NCBI GenBank assembly: GCA_963840565.1
Contig: CAWIZH010000004.1
Span: 62,001 to 126,000 of the forward strand
Reading direction: 5' to 3'
Origin: VRUE01 sp963840565
GTDB taxonomy: Bacteria > Actinomycetota > Thermoleophilia > Solirubrobacterales > 70-9
Length of the DNA stretch: 64,000 bases
A model generated the notes under the pieces. The model was not told the origin of the DNA. It saw only the letters and a program-made list of their open reading frames with translations, and made no database searches. Within the stretch, counting starts at the first letter, position 1. Each line of letters opens with the position of its first letter. Below, piece by piece: positions 1 to 7,585 of this stretch. The position numbers and the translations under genes were made by a program.

Positions 1-72
1 GACGGGGGGCCGGGGCCGGCGCGGCTGCCGGCACCGGCCATCCCGTCTGCTTCTTCGCTGGGGCGCGGACCG

Positions 73-657
73 GTGGATGAGGCTCCGACAGGCGGGCGCC
101 GTGCCCTGCGCTGGGCGGCAGCCGCAGCGACCGTCCTCTGCCTCGCCCTCGCCGCGATCCTGTTGATCCCGGCCGCGCTTGGCTACCAGCGTTACGTGAT
201 CGTCAGCGGCTCGATGACGGGCACCTACGACCGCGGCTCGATCGTCTTCGACAAGGAAGTGCCGGTCAGCGATCTCGAGGTCGGCGATCCGATCACCTAC
301 TCACCCCCGGCGGGTGCCTCTCCGGAGAAGCTGCTGACCCACCGCATCGTCTGGATCGGCCACGGCAAGAGCGGCGAAGAGACCTTCCGCACCAAGGGCG
401 ATGCCAACGAAACCGCCGACCCCTGGACCTTCACCCTCGACAAGCCCTCGCAGGCCAAGGTCGCCTTCTCGGTCCCCTACGTCGGCTTCCTCCTGGCCGC
501 GCTCTCGATCCCGACCGTGCGGATGCTGGCGATCGGCATCCCGGCAGTCGTGGTCGCCTTCCTGATCTTGGCCGGCATCTGGCGCGACGCCGGCGAGGAG
601 GCGAAGCGGCGTGAAGCGGAGTCGATGCCGGTGGGTGCTCCGCAATGGACCGAGTAA
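73..657 (+). CDS. SipW-like (ER/archaeal-type) signal peptidase I
   Basis: Membrane signal peptidase of the S26B (SipW) type, which removes signal peptides outside the membrane. A first membrane segment spans about residues 12-34. It is followed by the catalytic serine in the SGSM motif (Ser47), a histidine in LTHRIV (His90) in place of the lysine of classical bacterial LepB, and a GDAN motif near residue 110. A second hydrophobic stretch fills about residues 135-170. The GTG start at 73 is the first usable one seen; a longer N-terminus from beyond the window cannot be excluded. The gene overlaps the next by 13 bp and heads a three-gene set with two proteins carrying SipW-type N-termini, so these are the likely substrates. 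Confidence 0.85.
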   Translation: MDEAPTGGRRALRWAAAAATVLCLALAAILLIPAALGYQRYVIVSGSMTGTYDRGSIVFDKEVPVSDLEVGDPITYSPPAGASPEKLLTHRIVWIGHGKSGEETFRTKGDANETADPWTFTLDKPSQAKVAFSVPYVGFLLAALSIPTVRMLAIGIPAVVVAFLILAGIWRDAGEEAKRREAESMPVGAPQWTE

Positions 658-1169
658 GGCTGATCATCCATTCCCGCCACTGGCTGCTCCTGGCGGCCCT
701 GGCTCTGGTTTCCCTGGCGCTCGGCACGGCGATGTTCAGCGGCGCCAAGTTCACCTCGAGGAGTGCCAACACGGCCTCGCTCGTCGCCGGCAGCGTCCAG
801 CTCAGCTCCTCGCTGCCGAACCAGGCGATCGTCGCGGCCTCGGGGATGAAGCCGGGCGTCAGCCGGGAAGGGACGATCAAAATCGGCAACGAAGGCGACG
901 TGCCGGGGACCGTCACCTTGAAAGCCACCGGCTTGACCGGGACCGCGCTGGCGGCGGTGATCGATCTCAAGATCGAGGACGTGACCAGCGGCACGACGCA
1001 GAAGTGGAGCGGCAAGCTCGGCACCTTCACCAGCCTCTCGCTCGGGTCTTTTGCCGCCGAAGCGAAACGCAGCTACCGGTTCACGCTGAGCTGGCCCGCC
1101 GCCTCCGATGAAGCCTCGCTGCAGGGGCTCTCGACCGCGTTGACCTTCCAATGGAGCGGCGTCTCATGA
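645..1169 (+). CDS. SipW-dependent-type exported protein (TasA/camelysin-like)
   Basis: Small (174 aa) secreted protein. The N-terminus has a short basic region (MDRVRLIIHSRH), a hydrophobic core at about residues 13-30, then a stretch of the kind SipW peptidases process (GTAMFSGAKFTSRSANTASL). The remainder is Ser/Thr-rich and beta-prone (GNEGDVPGTVTLKATGL), as in camelysin/TasA-like fibre or surface proteins. The ATG at 645 lies inside the 3' end of the signal peptidase gene, implying translational coupling. A structural or fibre role is inference from context; no enzymatic motif is visible. Confidence 0.7.
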   Translation: MDRVRLIIHSRHWLLLAALALVSLALGTAMFSGAKFTSRSANTASLVAGSVQLSSSLPNQAIVAASGMKPGVSREGTIKIGNEGDVPGTVTLKATGLTGTALAAVIDLKIEDVTSGTTQKWSGKLGTFTSLSLGSFAAEAKRSYRFTLSWPAASDEASLQGLSTALTFQWSGVS

Positions 1170-2095
1170 GGCGGCCGGCGGCGATCGCGCTCTCGCTGGC
1201 GGCGCTCGCCGCCTGCCTGCTTGCCGTGGCCTTCTCGGCCGCCAGCTTCACCGATACCGAGCAGAACCCGCAGACGGTCAGTGCCGTCGCCGATTTCGTC
1301 GGCCCGACGGCAAGTGCCAGCACGCTGGCCAAGACCCAGGGAGGGGTCGACGGCTACGTCAGCTCGAAAGGCACCTATTACGTCTACGCCAACGTCGCCG
1401 ACTCCGGCAACCCGGCAAGCGGCATCGCCTCGGTCAAAGCCAACGTGTCTTCGATCACCTCGGGCCAGACCGCCGTTGCGCTCGTTGCCGGCTCCTACAC
1501 GGCCGACGGCGTCGCCTACAACTACCGCAGCGCCCAGTTGACCGCAGGCACCGGCCTCAGCGCCGGCGCCAAGTCCTACAGCCTCGCCCTCGCCGATTCG
1601 GCCGGCAATGCCGAAAGCCAGAGCTTCTCCGTAACGGTCGACAACGGGCCCTTCAAAGGCAGCGATTTCGAAACCGAGAACGTCTCCCATGGCACCGAAG
1701 GCAAGCCGGAGCAGGGGGACATCGTCAGTTTCGAATTCAACAAGGCGCCCGACCCCAACTCGATCGTCTCCGGTTGGAACGGCAGCGGCACGAAATCGGT
1801 GACCGTGTCGATCACGGGCAGCTCCACGGAAGACAGCCTCAGTATCAGCGGCGCGACGATCGGCAGCATCGCGCTGAAGGCCGATCTCACCTCGAGCACC
1901 GCGACCTTCAGCGGCTCGACGATGTCGCTCAGCGGCGCGACGGTGACGATCGTCCTCGGCGCGGCATCGGGGAGCATCAAGACCGATACCGACAAGAGCA
2001 AAGCGGTTTGGACGCCGTCGGCCTCGAACTACGACATCGCCGGCAACGCCAGCTCGACGGCGACCGTGACGGGCGCCAACAAGAAGCAGTTCTGA
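1166..2095 (+). CDS. Exported Ser/Thr-rich protein with SipW-type signal
   Basis: About 309 aa, starting MRRPAAIALSLAALAACLL followed by AFSAASFTDTEQNPQTVSA, an N-terminus typical of SipW cargo. The ATG at 1166 forms an ATGA overlap with the upstream stop, which favours it over an ATG at 1151. The mature part is low in charged residues and rich in Ser, Thr, Gly and Ala, with Ig-like beta-strand character (KSYSLALADSAGNAESQSFSVTVDNGP). It is the last gene of the signal peptidase cluster and converges on the NUDIX gene with only 8 bp between stops. The exact function is unknown; a surface or matrix protein is likely. Confidence 0.65.
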   Translation: MRRPAAIALSLAALAACLLAVAFSAASFTDTEQNPQTVSAVADFVGPTASASTLAKTQGGVDGYVSSKGTYYVYANVADSGNPASGIASVKANVSSITSGQTAVALVAGSYTADGVAYNYRSAQLTAGTGLSAGAKSYSLALADSAGNAESQSFSVTVDNGPFKGSDFETENVSHGTEGKPEQGDIVSFEFNKAPDPNSIVSGWNGSGTKSVTVSITGSSTEDSLSISGATIGSIALKADLTSSTATFSGSTMSLSGATVTIVLGAASGSIKTDTDKSKAVWTPSASNYDIAGNASSTATVTGANKKQF

Positions 2096-2102
2096 GCGGC
2101 GC

Positions 2103-2744
2103 TCAGTCCGGGTAGTCGGGATCGCCGGGAAGCACGACCCGGTTGTCCTCCCGCGTGCCGATCACCTTGGGCAGGATCGGCTCGACCGGGCGCCCGCGGT
2201 GTGCCGTGAGGGCCTCATCGGAAGTCTTGAACGGCAGCAGCGATTCGAGTTGCGCGATCGTGGGAAAGGCAAGCACCAGCTCGCCGGCCCGCTGTGCCTC
2301 CAGCGCCTTTGCCGGCTCGAACCAGCCGGCGTCGACCGTCTCGATCCCGTCCGGCTTCGGCGGTGTGTGGGCCGGGGCGAGGGCGAGGAAGAACCAGGCA
2401 TCGAAGCGCCGCGAGACGACCTCGGGGGTGATCCAGCGCGAGAACAGCACCAGCTCCTCCTCGGCAGCCAGCGCGATCCCGGCCTCCTCCTCCAGCTCCC
2501 GAACCGCGCAGGCCCGGTAGCCGGCATCGCCAGCGCCGTCCTCGGGATCGACGGCGCCACCGGGGAAGACCCAGACCCCGGGCATGAATTTCGCCTCCTC
2601 GCTGCGCTTCAGCAACAGCACCTCGAGCGCCCGGTCCTGGTGCTTGCCGCCGCGGCGAAGGAGTACGACCGAGGCTGCCGGCCGGGGCTCCGCGGGCGTT
2701 CCGAGGTTCGGAGCCTCGGCGGGCCCACGCTGTCTCTCCTCCAT
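2103..2744 (-). CDS. NUDIX hydrolase
   Basis: Hydrolase of nucleoside-diphosphate-linked compounds. The NUDIX box lies at about residues 62-90, starting FPGGAVDPEDG and ending RELEEEAGI, with the metal-binding REXXEE glutamates intact. The spacing between the GG and RE elements is slightly long, as in NUDT19-like and related CoA/ADP-ribose NUDIX proteins. Length 213 aa is normal. The substrate cannot be told from sequence. Convergent with the exported-protein gene; 59 bp downstream of the DUF4349 gene on the same strand. Confidence 0.85.
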   Translation of the reverse strand: MEERQRGPAEAPNLGTPAEPRPAASVVLLRRGGKHQDRALEVLLLKRSEEAKFMPGVWVFPGGAVDPEDGAGDAGYRACAVRELEEEAGIALAAEEELVLFSRWITPEVVSRRFDAWFFLALAPAHTPPKPDGIETVDAGWFEPAKALEAQRAGELVLAFPTIAQLESLLPFKTSDEALTAHRGRPVEPILPKVIGTREDNRVVLPGDPDYPD

Positions 2745-2803
2745 CGAGCCACCCTATACCGGCGTATCCGACATTCACCCCAGCCGGGTGTGGTCGATGT
2801 CGG

Positions 2804-3988
2804 CTACGCGTCGAGCGCCCGCTCGCGGCGCGTCCGTAGCCAAAGGCGGTGGGCGAGCCAGGCGAGGAGGCCGATCAGGGCGAGCGGGGCGACTACGGCG
2901 AGGCCGACGATGGTTACTCCGGCGGCGATGCCGAGGATGTGGCCGGCGTCGCCCCAGGCGTTCCCGATTCCCCAGGCGCCATCCGAGCTTTGGGATGCAC
3001 CGCTTTCGATTCGCACCGAGACGCGAGAGAAGTCGGAACGCTGATGCAGTCTCGCGACCTGCGCGCGCAGGCGCGCAGCGTGGCGACGCTCGCCGAGTAG
3101 CTCGGCTTCGATCGCATCCCGTTCGGATTCGACTTCGGCGGTTGAGAGTTGAGCGAGGAGGCTGTCGATCCGTGCTCGCGAGTCCTGCAGCTCTTCGCTG
3201 GCGGCGAGTGTGGGCTTGGTGATATCGGCGGTCGCCTCGTGGCGCGAGCTGACCTCGTCGATCACCGAGAAGGCGGCGAGGGCGTCACCGAGCTTCGCGC
3301 TTGGGATCAGCAGGTCGAAGTGCGCTCCGGCATTTCTTCCCGCAGTGGTTGTCGAGTGCAGGACGATGCCCCCGGCGTCGTGGACGGCGCTGAAGACTTG
3401 GGCCGAGTCATCGGCAACGTCGGCCGGGTCGGCAAGGAGGCCGATCTCAGCCGAGCGTTCGATCTTGCGATGGGGACCGAGACTTGTTGGGGTGACAGTG
3501 CCGCGAAAGCGTGGAAGGCGTTCATATCCGGCGCTCGAGGCCTCTCGGTCCCCTTCGACGCTTGGCCGGGGGGGCGCGTCTGAGGATTGGATGCTCGACG
3601 AATCGTGTCCGGCGACGCCGCTCGATGCCTTGGATTGGGTGGAGGGTAGAGGCGTTTCTTCGGAGAGAAGCGGGGACGATGGCGACTGTTCTGCGGCACG
3701 GTGCTCGAGCGCAGCTGGTTCCGAGCCCGTCTCAACGCTTGTAACGATCACAGTGGCGATTGCGATTGCCGCCAGCGCGGTGCCACCGGTGGTAAGGAGC
3801 AGGCGTTGAGGGGCAAGGCTCCGGACGCGCATCGTCAGGGCCGCGAGGGGGGACCGGCCGAACCGCGATCGCCGCGGGAAGCCCGCCGCGACCAGCTCGT
3901 CCAGCTCTGCCTCGAAGTCGGTCCGGGGAGTGGGTCGCACTTCCGCGAGGGCGACGGCCAGGTCCTCGTAGTCGTTAGAACGCTCCAT
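2804..3988 (-). CDS. DUF4349 membrane protein, probable anti-sigma partner
   Basis: 394 aa. A cytoplasmic N-terminus of about 60 residues precedes a membrane segment (LLLTTGGTALAAIAIATVIV, about residues 63-82), a long Ser/Pro-rich linker, a DUF4349 domain and coiled coil (about residues 170-320), and a C-terminal membrane span followed by a basic tail. The start codon overlaps the 3' end of the sigma factor gene by 14 bp, so the two are translated together. Proteins in this position commonly act as anti-sigma factors; here that role is inferred from position and topology, since no zinc-binding ZAS motif is visible. Confidence 0.75.
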   Translation of the reverse strand: MERSNDYEDLAVALAEVRPTPRTDFEAELDELVAAGFPRRSRFGRSPLAALTMRVRSLAPQRLLLTTGGTALAAIAIATVIVTSVETGSEPAALEHRAAEQSPSSPLLSEETPLPSTQSKASSGVAGHDSSSIQSSDAPPRPSVEGDREASSAGYERLPRFRGTVTPTSLGPHRKIERSAEIGLLADPADVADDSAQVFSAVHDAGGIVLHSTTTAGRNAGAHFDLLIPSAKLGDALAAFSVIDEVSSRHEATADITKPTLAASEELQDSRARIDSLLAQLSTAEVESERDAIEAELLGERRHAARLRAQVARLHQRSDFSRVSVRIESGASQSSDGAWGIGNAWGDAGHILGIAAGVTIVGLAVVAPLALIGLLAWLAHRLWLRTRRERALDA

Positions 3989-4499
3989 CGCAGGCCTCCC
4001 TCAGTTTGGTGACGGCTCGGTGCAACTTGGTGCCGGCGTTTGACTCGCTGATTCCGAGCACCGAGGCAATCTCGGCGTTGGCAAGGCCGGCGAAGAACTT
4101 GAGTGCGACCAGCTCGCGCTCGCGCGGGTCGAGCTTCGCCAGGGCTGCGACGAGGACGAGGCGCCGCTCGCTGCGCTCGGTGTCGAGGCTGATCGCGTCG
4201 ACCGGATCGGAGACGAGCTCGGCCTGGCGACCGCGCCGCCGCAGCTCATCGAGGGCGGCGTTTCGCGCAATCCCGAACAGCCAGGCGCGCCCGTTCCCCC
4301 GGCTCGGGTCGAAGCGCGAGCGCTTGCGATAGGCGCGCTCGAAAGCGGTCGCCGTCACGTCCTCGGCGGCAGCGCGGTCCCGCAGCAGGCCGGCAGCATA
4401 GGCGTAGACATCGTCTCGGCTCGAGCGATAGAGCTCGTCGAAGGCGATATCGGCATCGCGAGGAGCGTCGGTAGCCGCTGCGACAAGAGTCTCACTCAC
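3975..4499 (-). CDS. ECF-type RNA polymerase sigma factor
   Basis: 174 aa with both ECF domains. Region 2 runs from AFDELYRSSRDDVYAYAAG to RAWLFGIARNAALDELRRRG, with RDRAAAEDVTATAFERAYR between. Region 4 (LDPRERELVALKFFAGLANA, then EIASVLGISESNAGTKLHRA) carries the helix-turn-helix. The frame stays open upstream to about 4802, but that part resembles no sigma factor and overlaps the opposite-strand gene at 4587, so I place the start at the GTG at 4497-4499. The next gene downstream is the DUF4349 membrane protein, giving a sigma/anti-sigma pair. Confidence 0.9.
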   Translation of the reverse strand: MSETLVAAATDAPRDADIAFDELYRSSRDDVYAYAAGLLRDRAAAEDVTATAFERAYRKRSRFDPSRGNGRAWLFGIARNAALDELRRRGRQAELVSDPVDAISLDTERSERRLVLVAALAKLDPRERELVALKFFAGLANAEIASVLGISESNAGTKLHRAVTKLREACDGAF

Positions 4500-4586
4500 G
4501 CCCTTACTACGGATGAGGCAAGGATCCGTCACGGAGAAATTGACGAGAAGGGGGAAGAACTTTGCCTTCCCGGAGCTTGGGTTGGC

Positions 4587-4808
4587 ATGCGCTTCAGTCG
4601 GCACGCCAAGAACCGAATGCGCAGGGAAAGGCTTGCGCCCGAGGTCATCGAAGCGATCACGCGGATGCCCCGCAAACGGAGAGTCGATGCGAGGGGAAAT
4701 CCGGTGGCAATTGGACGAGATACGAAAGGTCGGCTGATTGAGGTCGTTGTAGCCCTTGACGATCTTGGCTATGTCATTACTGTGATTGTCAGGAGAAAGC
4801 AACGATGA
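4587..4808 (+). CDS. DUF4258-like protein, putative toxin
   Basis: 73 aa basic protein starting MRFSRHAKNRMRRERL, with the His-x6-Arg style opening of DUF4258 and RelE-like small toxins and a C-terminal strand (YVITVIVRRKQR). The stop overlaps the next start as ATGA (4805-4808). A small basic protein coupled to an acidic partner is the classic toxin-antitoxin layout. Toxicity is not demonstrable from sequence. The gene diverges from the sigma factor gene, with about 90 bp between them. Confidence 0.65.
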   Translation: MRFSRHAKNRMRRERLAPEVIEAITRMPRKRRVDARGNPVAIGRDTKGRLIEVVVALDDLGYVITVIVRRKQR

Positions 4809-5095
4809 AAGCGGACTTCGACAGCCGAGCTAACGCCCTTTCGATCGATTTGGTTGAGGTCGACCGTTGGGACTATGGCGAGAAGGTCAATTCGCAGGTC
4901 AATGTCGCGATTGCCGGCGGAAGGCCGGTTAACGTCGAGCTTCTCTATCCGGACCTCGGGCTGGAAGCGCCTTTGCGGGCGGCTGCTGAGCGGTACGAGC
5001 TTGACGCTGAGGCGTTGATCGCGGCTGCTCAGGCAGCGATCGCTGCGCCCGACCGCGTCGTCACGCTCGATGTGGCCGTTCGCCTTGCAGCTTGA
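4805..5095 (+). CDS. DUF2283-like protein, putative antitoxin
   Basis: 96 aa acidic protein. The first about 60 residues (MKADFDSRANALSIDLVEVD, then VNVELLYPDLGLEAPL) match the DUF2283 pattern of an Asp-rich start, a hydrophobic Ile/Leu strand and a late VxxELL strand. The C-terminus is an Ala-rich helix. It is coupled by ATGA to the DUF4258-like gene, an association known for such families as a toxin-antitoxin module. Its 3' end overlaps the 3' end of bioA by 67 bp, tail to tail. Confidence 0.6.
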   Translation: MKADFDSRANALSIDLVEVDRWDYGEKVNSQVNVAIAGGRPVNVELLYPDLGLEAPLRAAAERYELDAEALIAAAQAAIAAPDRVVTLDVAVRLAA

Positions 5096-6375
5096 TTTCC
5101 ACAAGCGACTCGGACCGACTCCCGGACTATCTCGAGCAGGCTTCGTAGCTCCTCTTCTGAGATCGAGAGAGGGGGCATCAGTACGACTACGTCGCTGAGG
5201 GGACGGATGATCGCGCCGCGCTTGCGGGCCTCGAGGGTGACCCGATGGCCGAGGCGGAGCGAGGGATCGTGTTCGCCGAGGTCGATGCCGACCATGGCGC
5301 CGCGGCCTCGTATTTCGGTCACCTCGGGCATCGTCTCGACCTCGGCCAGCAGCTCCCAAAGCAGCTCGATCTTTACCTGCAGATTGTCGATCGTCCGCTC
5401 CTGCTCGAAGGCGTCGAGGCTGGCGAGGGCGGCGGCGCAGGCGAGCGGGTTGCCGGTGTAGGTATGGCCGTGGAAGAAGGTGCGGTACTCCTCGGCGGCG
5501 CCGAGGAAGCCCTCGTAGATCCGCTCTGTCGCGAGGGTCGCGGCCAGCGCCAGGTAGCCGCCGGTGAGGCCCTTGGCGAGGCAGAGCAGGTCGGGCTCGA
5601 CGCCCTCATGCTCGCAGGCGAACATCTTGCCGGTGCGGCCGAATCCCGTCGCCACCTCGTCGCAGATCAGCAGTACGCCGAAGCGGTCGCAGAGCTCGCG
5701 GACCGCGCCCAGGTAGCCCGGTGGGTGGGTGAGCATTCCGGCCGCGCCCTGGACCAGGGGCTCGACGATCACCGCGGCGATCTCCTCTTCGTGCACGGCG
5801 AGCACCCGCTCGAGGTCGGCGGCGTCGCCTGGCTCCGCCGCATGGGTCTGGAAGAGCAGCGGCCGGTAGGTCGAGTGGAAGAGGTCGATGCCGCCGACGG
5901 AGACCGAGCCGATCGTGTCGCCGTGGTAGGAGTCGCGCAGGTGGACGAAGGAGGTGCGGCGGCGGTGCTGGCCACCGCGCTGCTGCTGGTACTGGAAGGC
6001 CATCTTCAGGGCGATCTCGGTCGCGGTCGAGCCCGACTCGGAGTAGAAGACGCGTGAGAGCCCGGCTGGCGCGAGATCGACGAGGCGCCCCGCCAGCTCG
6101 GCGGCGGCGGGGTGGGAGAGGCCGAGCATCGTGGTGTGGGCGACCTTGTCCAGCTGATCGCTGACTGCGGCATCGATCCCGGCGTGCCGGTGGCCGTGAA
6201 CGTTGCACCAGAGTGAGGAGACGCCGTCGATGTAGCGATTCCCCTCGCTGTCGATCAGGTAGGAGCCTTCGCCCCGCTCGATCATCAACGGCTCTTCTTC
6301 GGACCAACCCCGCTGCTGCGTGAAAGGGTGCCAGAGATGATCGTGATCGAGCTGCGCAGAGTCGGGCGGCGTCAC
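5029..6375 (-). CDS. bioA: Adenosylmethionine-8-amino-7-oxononanoate aminotransferase
   Basis: PLP-dependent class III aminotransferase converting KAPA to DAPA in biotin synthesis. The N-terminal DHLWHPFTQQ and DGVSSLWCNVHGHRH motifs are typical of BioA, as is the pyridoxal-binding core (CDEVATGFGRTG, then CLAKGLTGGYL with the Schiff-base lysine). The frame is open to 6435; I prefer the GTG at 6373-6375 because the extra 20 residues are low-complexity. The C-terminus after IVRES is unusually long and Ser/Thr-rich and overlaps the antitoxin-like gene, which may reflect a lost stop. The gene lies about 5.5 kb from bioBFD rather than with it. Confidence 0.92.
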   Translation of the reverse strand: MTPPDSAQLDHDHLWHPFTQQRGWSEEEPLMIERGEGSYLIDSEGNRYIDGVSSLWCNVHGHRHAGIDAAVSDQLDKVAHTTMLGLSHPAAAELAGRLVDLAPAGLSRVFYSESGSTATEIALKMAFQYQQQRGGQHRRRTSFVHLRDSYHGDTIGSVSVGGIDLFHSTYRPLLFQTHAAEPGDAADLERVLAVHEEEIAAVIVEPLVQGAAGMLTHPPGYLGAVRELCDRFGVLLICDEVATGFGRTGKMFACEHEGVEPDLLCLAKGLTGGYLALAATLATERIYEGFLGAAEEYRTFFHGHTYTGNPLACAAALASLDAFEQERTIDNLQVKIELLWELLAEVETMPEVTEIRGRGAMVGIDLGEHDPSLRLGHRVTLEARKRGAIIRPLSDVVVLMPPLSISEEELRSLLEIVRESVRVACGNQAARRTATSSVTTRSGAAIAA

Positions 6376-6469
6376 TGGAGCGACCTTAACCCCAGTCGCG
6401 GCGGCACTGGGAGAGGAGCGTGCGGCTTCACACACAAGACCTCCACTCCGATAGCTCTACTCCTTGCCG

Positions 6470-7567
6470 ATGGCTGAGCGAGGAGCGACACCGAACGTCC
6501 CGAAGCTGCGACGCAGGACGCTGAACGCCGTCCGCTCGCTGTTCTCCCCGCTGCTCCCGGACGATTACCTGGAACTGATCAACCCGCTCTGGTCGACGCG
6601 CGAGCTGCGTGGGCGGATCGAGCGGATCGACCAGGAGACTCCGGATGCAGTCACGGTGCTGATCCGCCCCGGGTTCGAGTGGACGGGGCATCGGCCCGGG
6701 CAATACCTGAGGATCGGAGTCGTCGTCGACGGGGTACACCACTGGCGTGCCTACTCCCTCACCTCCGAGCCCGAGCGGCCCGACGGCTGCATCAGCATCA
6801 CCCCGAAGCTCGTCGATTCCGGCAAGGTCTCGCCCTATCTGGCGCGTCGCGCCAGGCCGGGGGACGTGGTCCGGCTCGGCGGGGTCGAAGGCACCTTCGT
6901 GCTGCCCGATCCGGCGCCGCGGAAGTTGCTCTTCATCAGCGCCGGCAGTGGCATCACGCCGATCATGAGCATGGTCCGCAGCCTGCACCGCGACGACGCC
7001 GTCGGGGATGTGGTCCACATCCATTCCTCCCGCGATCGCGAGGGGGTGATCTTCGCCGGCCTGCTCGACGAGATCGACAGCTCTCATCAGGGCTATGAGC
7101 TGCATCTGCGGATCACCGGCGAGCAGGGACGGGTCGCCGCCGGCGACCTCGACCGCCTCTGTCCCGACTGGCGCGATCGTCACGCCTTCCTCTCCGGTCC
7201 GGCCGAGATGCTCGATGCGATGAGCGAGCGCTGGGAGCGCGACGGCGACAGCGAGATGCTTCACATGGAGCGCTTCCAACCGGTGATCGGCGGCGAGCGC
7301 GGCGAAGGCGAGGGCGGCGCCGTGCGCTTCACCAAGAGCGGGGTCGAGGCTCACTGCGACAGCGGCACGCCGATCCTCGTCGGCGGCGAGGAGGCCGGCG
7401 CGGCGCTCCCATTCGGCTGCCGGATGGGGATCTGCCACACCTGCGTCGGCCGGCTTTGCAAGGGGGAAGTGCGCGACCTGCGCACCGGGGATGTCCACGG
7501 CAGTGAGGGAGAGATGATCCGCACCTGCGTCAACGCTCCCGAGGGGCCGATCGAGATCGCACTTTGA
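6470..7567 (+). CDS. Ferredoxin reductase with C-terminal 2Fe-2S domain, desaturase partner
   Basis: Flavodoxin-reductase-type electron donor. The order is an FAD-binding barrel (HRPGQYLRIGV, WRAYSLTSEP), an NAD(P)-binding domain (KLLFISAGSGITPIMSMVR), then a plant-type 2Fe-2S ferredoxin with the C-x4-C-x2-C motif in FGCRMGICHTC and a final Cys in IRTC. This order matches the NADPH oxidoreductase that feeds stearoyl-CoA 9-desaturase DesA3 (Rv3230c in mycobacteria). ATG at 6470 is chosen over an in-frame TTG at 6464. The desaturase follows 18 bp later on the same strand, so the pair forms an electron-transfer operon. Confidence 0.9.
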   Translation: MAERGATPNVPKLRRRTLNAVRSLFSPLLPDDYLELINPLWSTRELRGRIERIDQETPDAVTVLIRPGFEWTGHRPGQYLRIGVVVDGVHHWRAYSLTSEPERPDGCISITPKLVDSGKVSPYLARRARPGDVVRLGGVEGTFVLPDPAPRKLLFISAGSGITPIMSMVRSLHRDDAVGDVVHIHSSRDREGVIFAGLLDEIDSSHQGYELHLRITGEQGRVAAGDLDRLCPDWRDRHAFLSGPAEMLDAMSERWERDGDSEMLHMERFQPVIGGERGEGEGGAVRFTKSGVEAHCDSGTPILVGGEEAGAALPFGCRMGICHTCVGRLCKGEVRDLRTGDVHGSEGEMIRTCVNAPEGPIEIAL

Positions 7568-7585
7568 ACCTACGAAAGAGAGACC

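Noticed and set aside
4500..4802. An N-terminal extension of about 100 residues on the ECF sigma factor.
   Set aside because: It has no sigma-factor similarity, overlaps the toxin-like gene on the other strand, and a GTG start gives the normal length.
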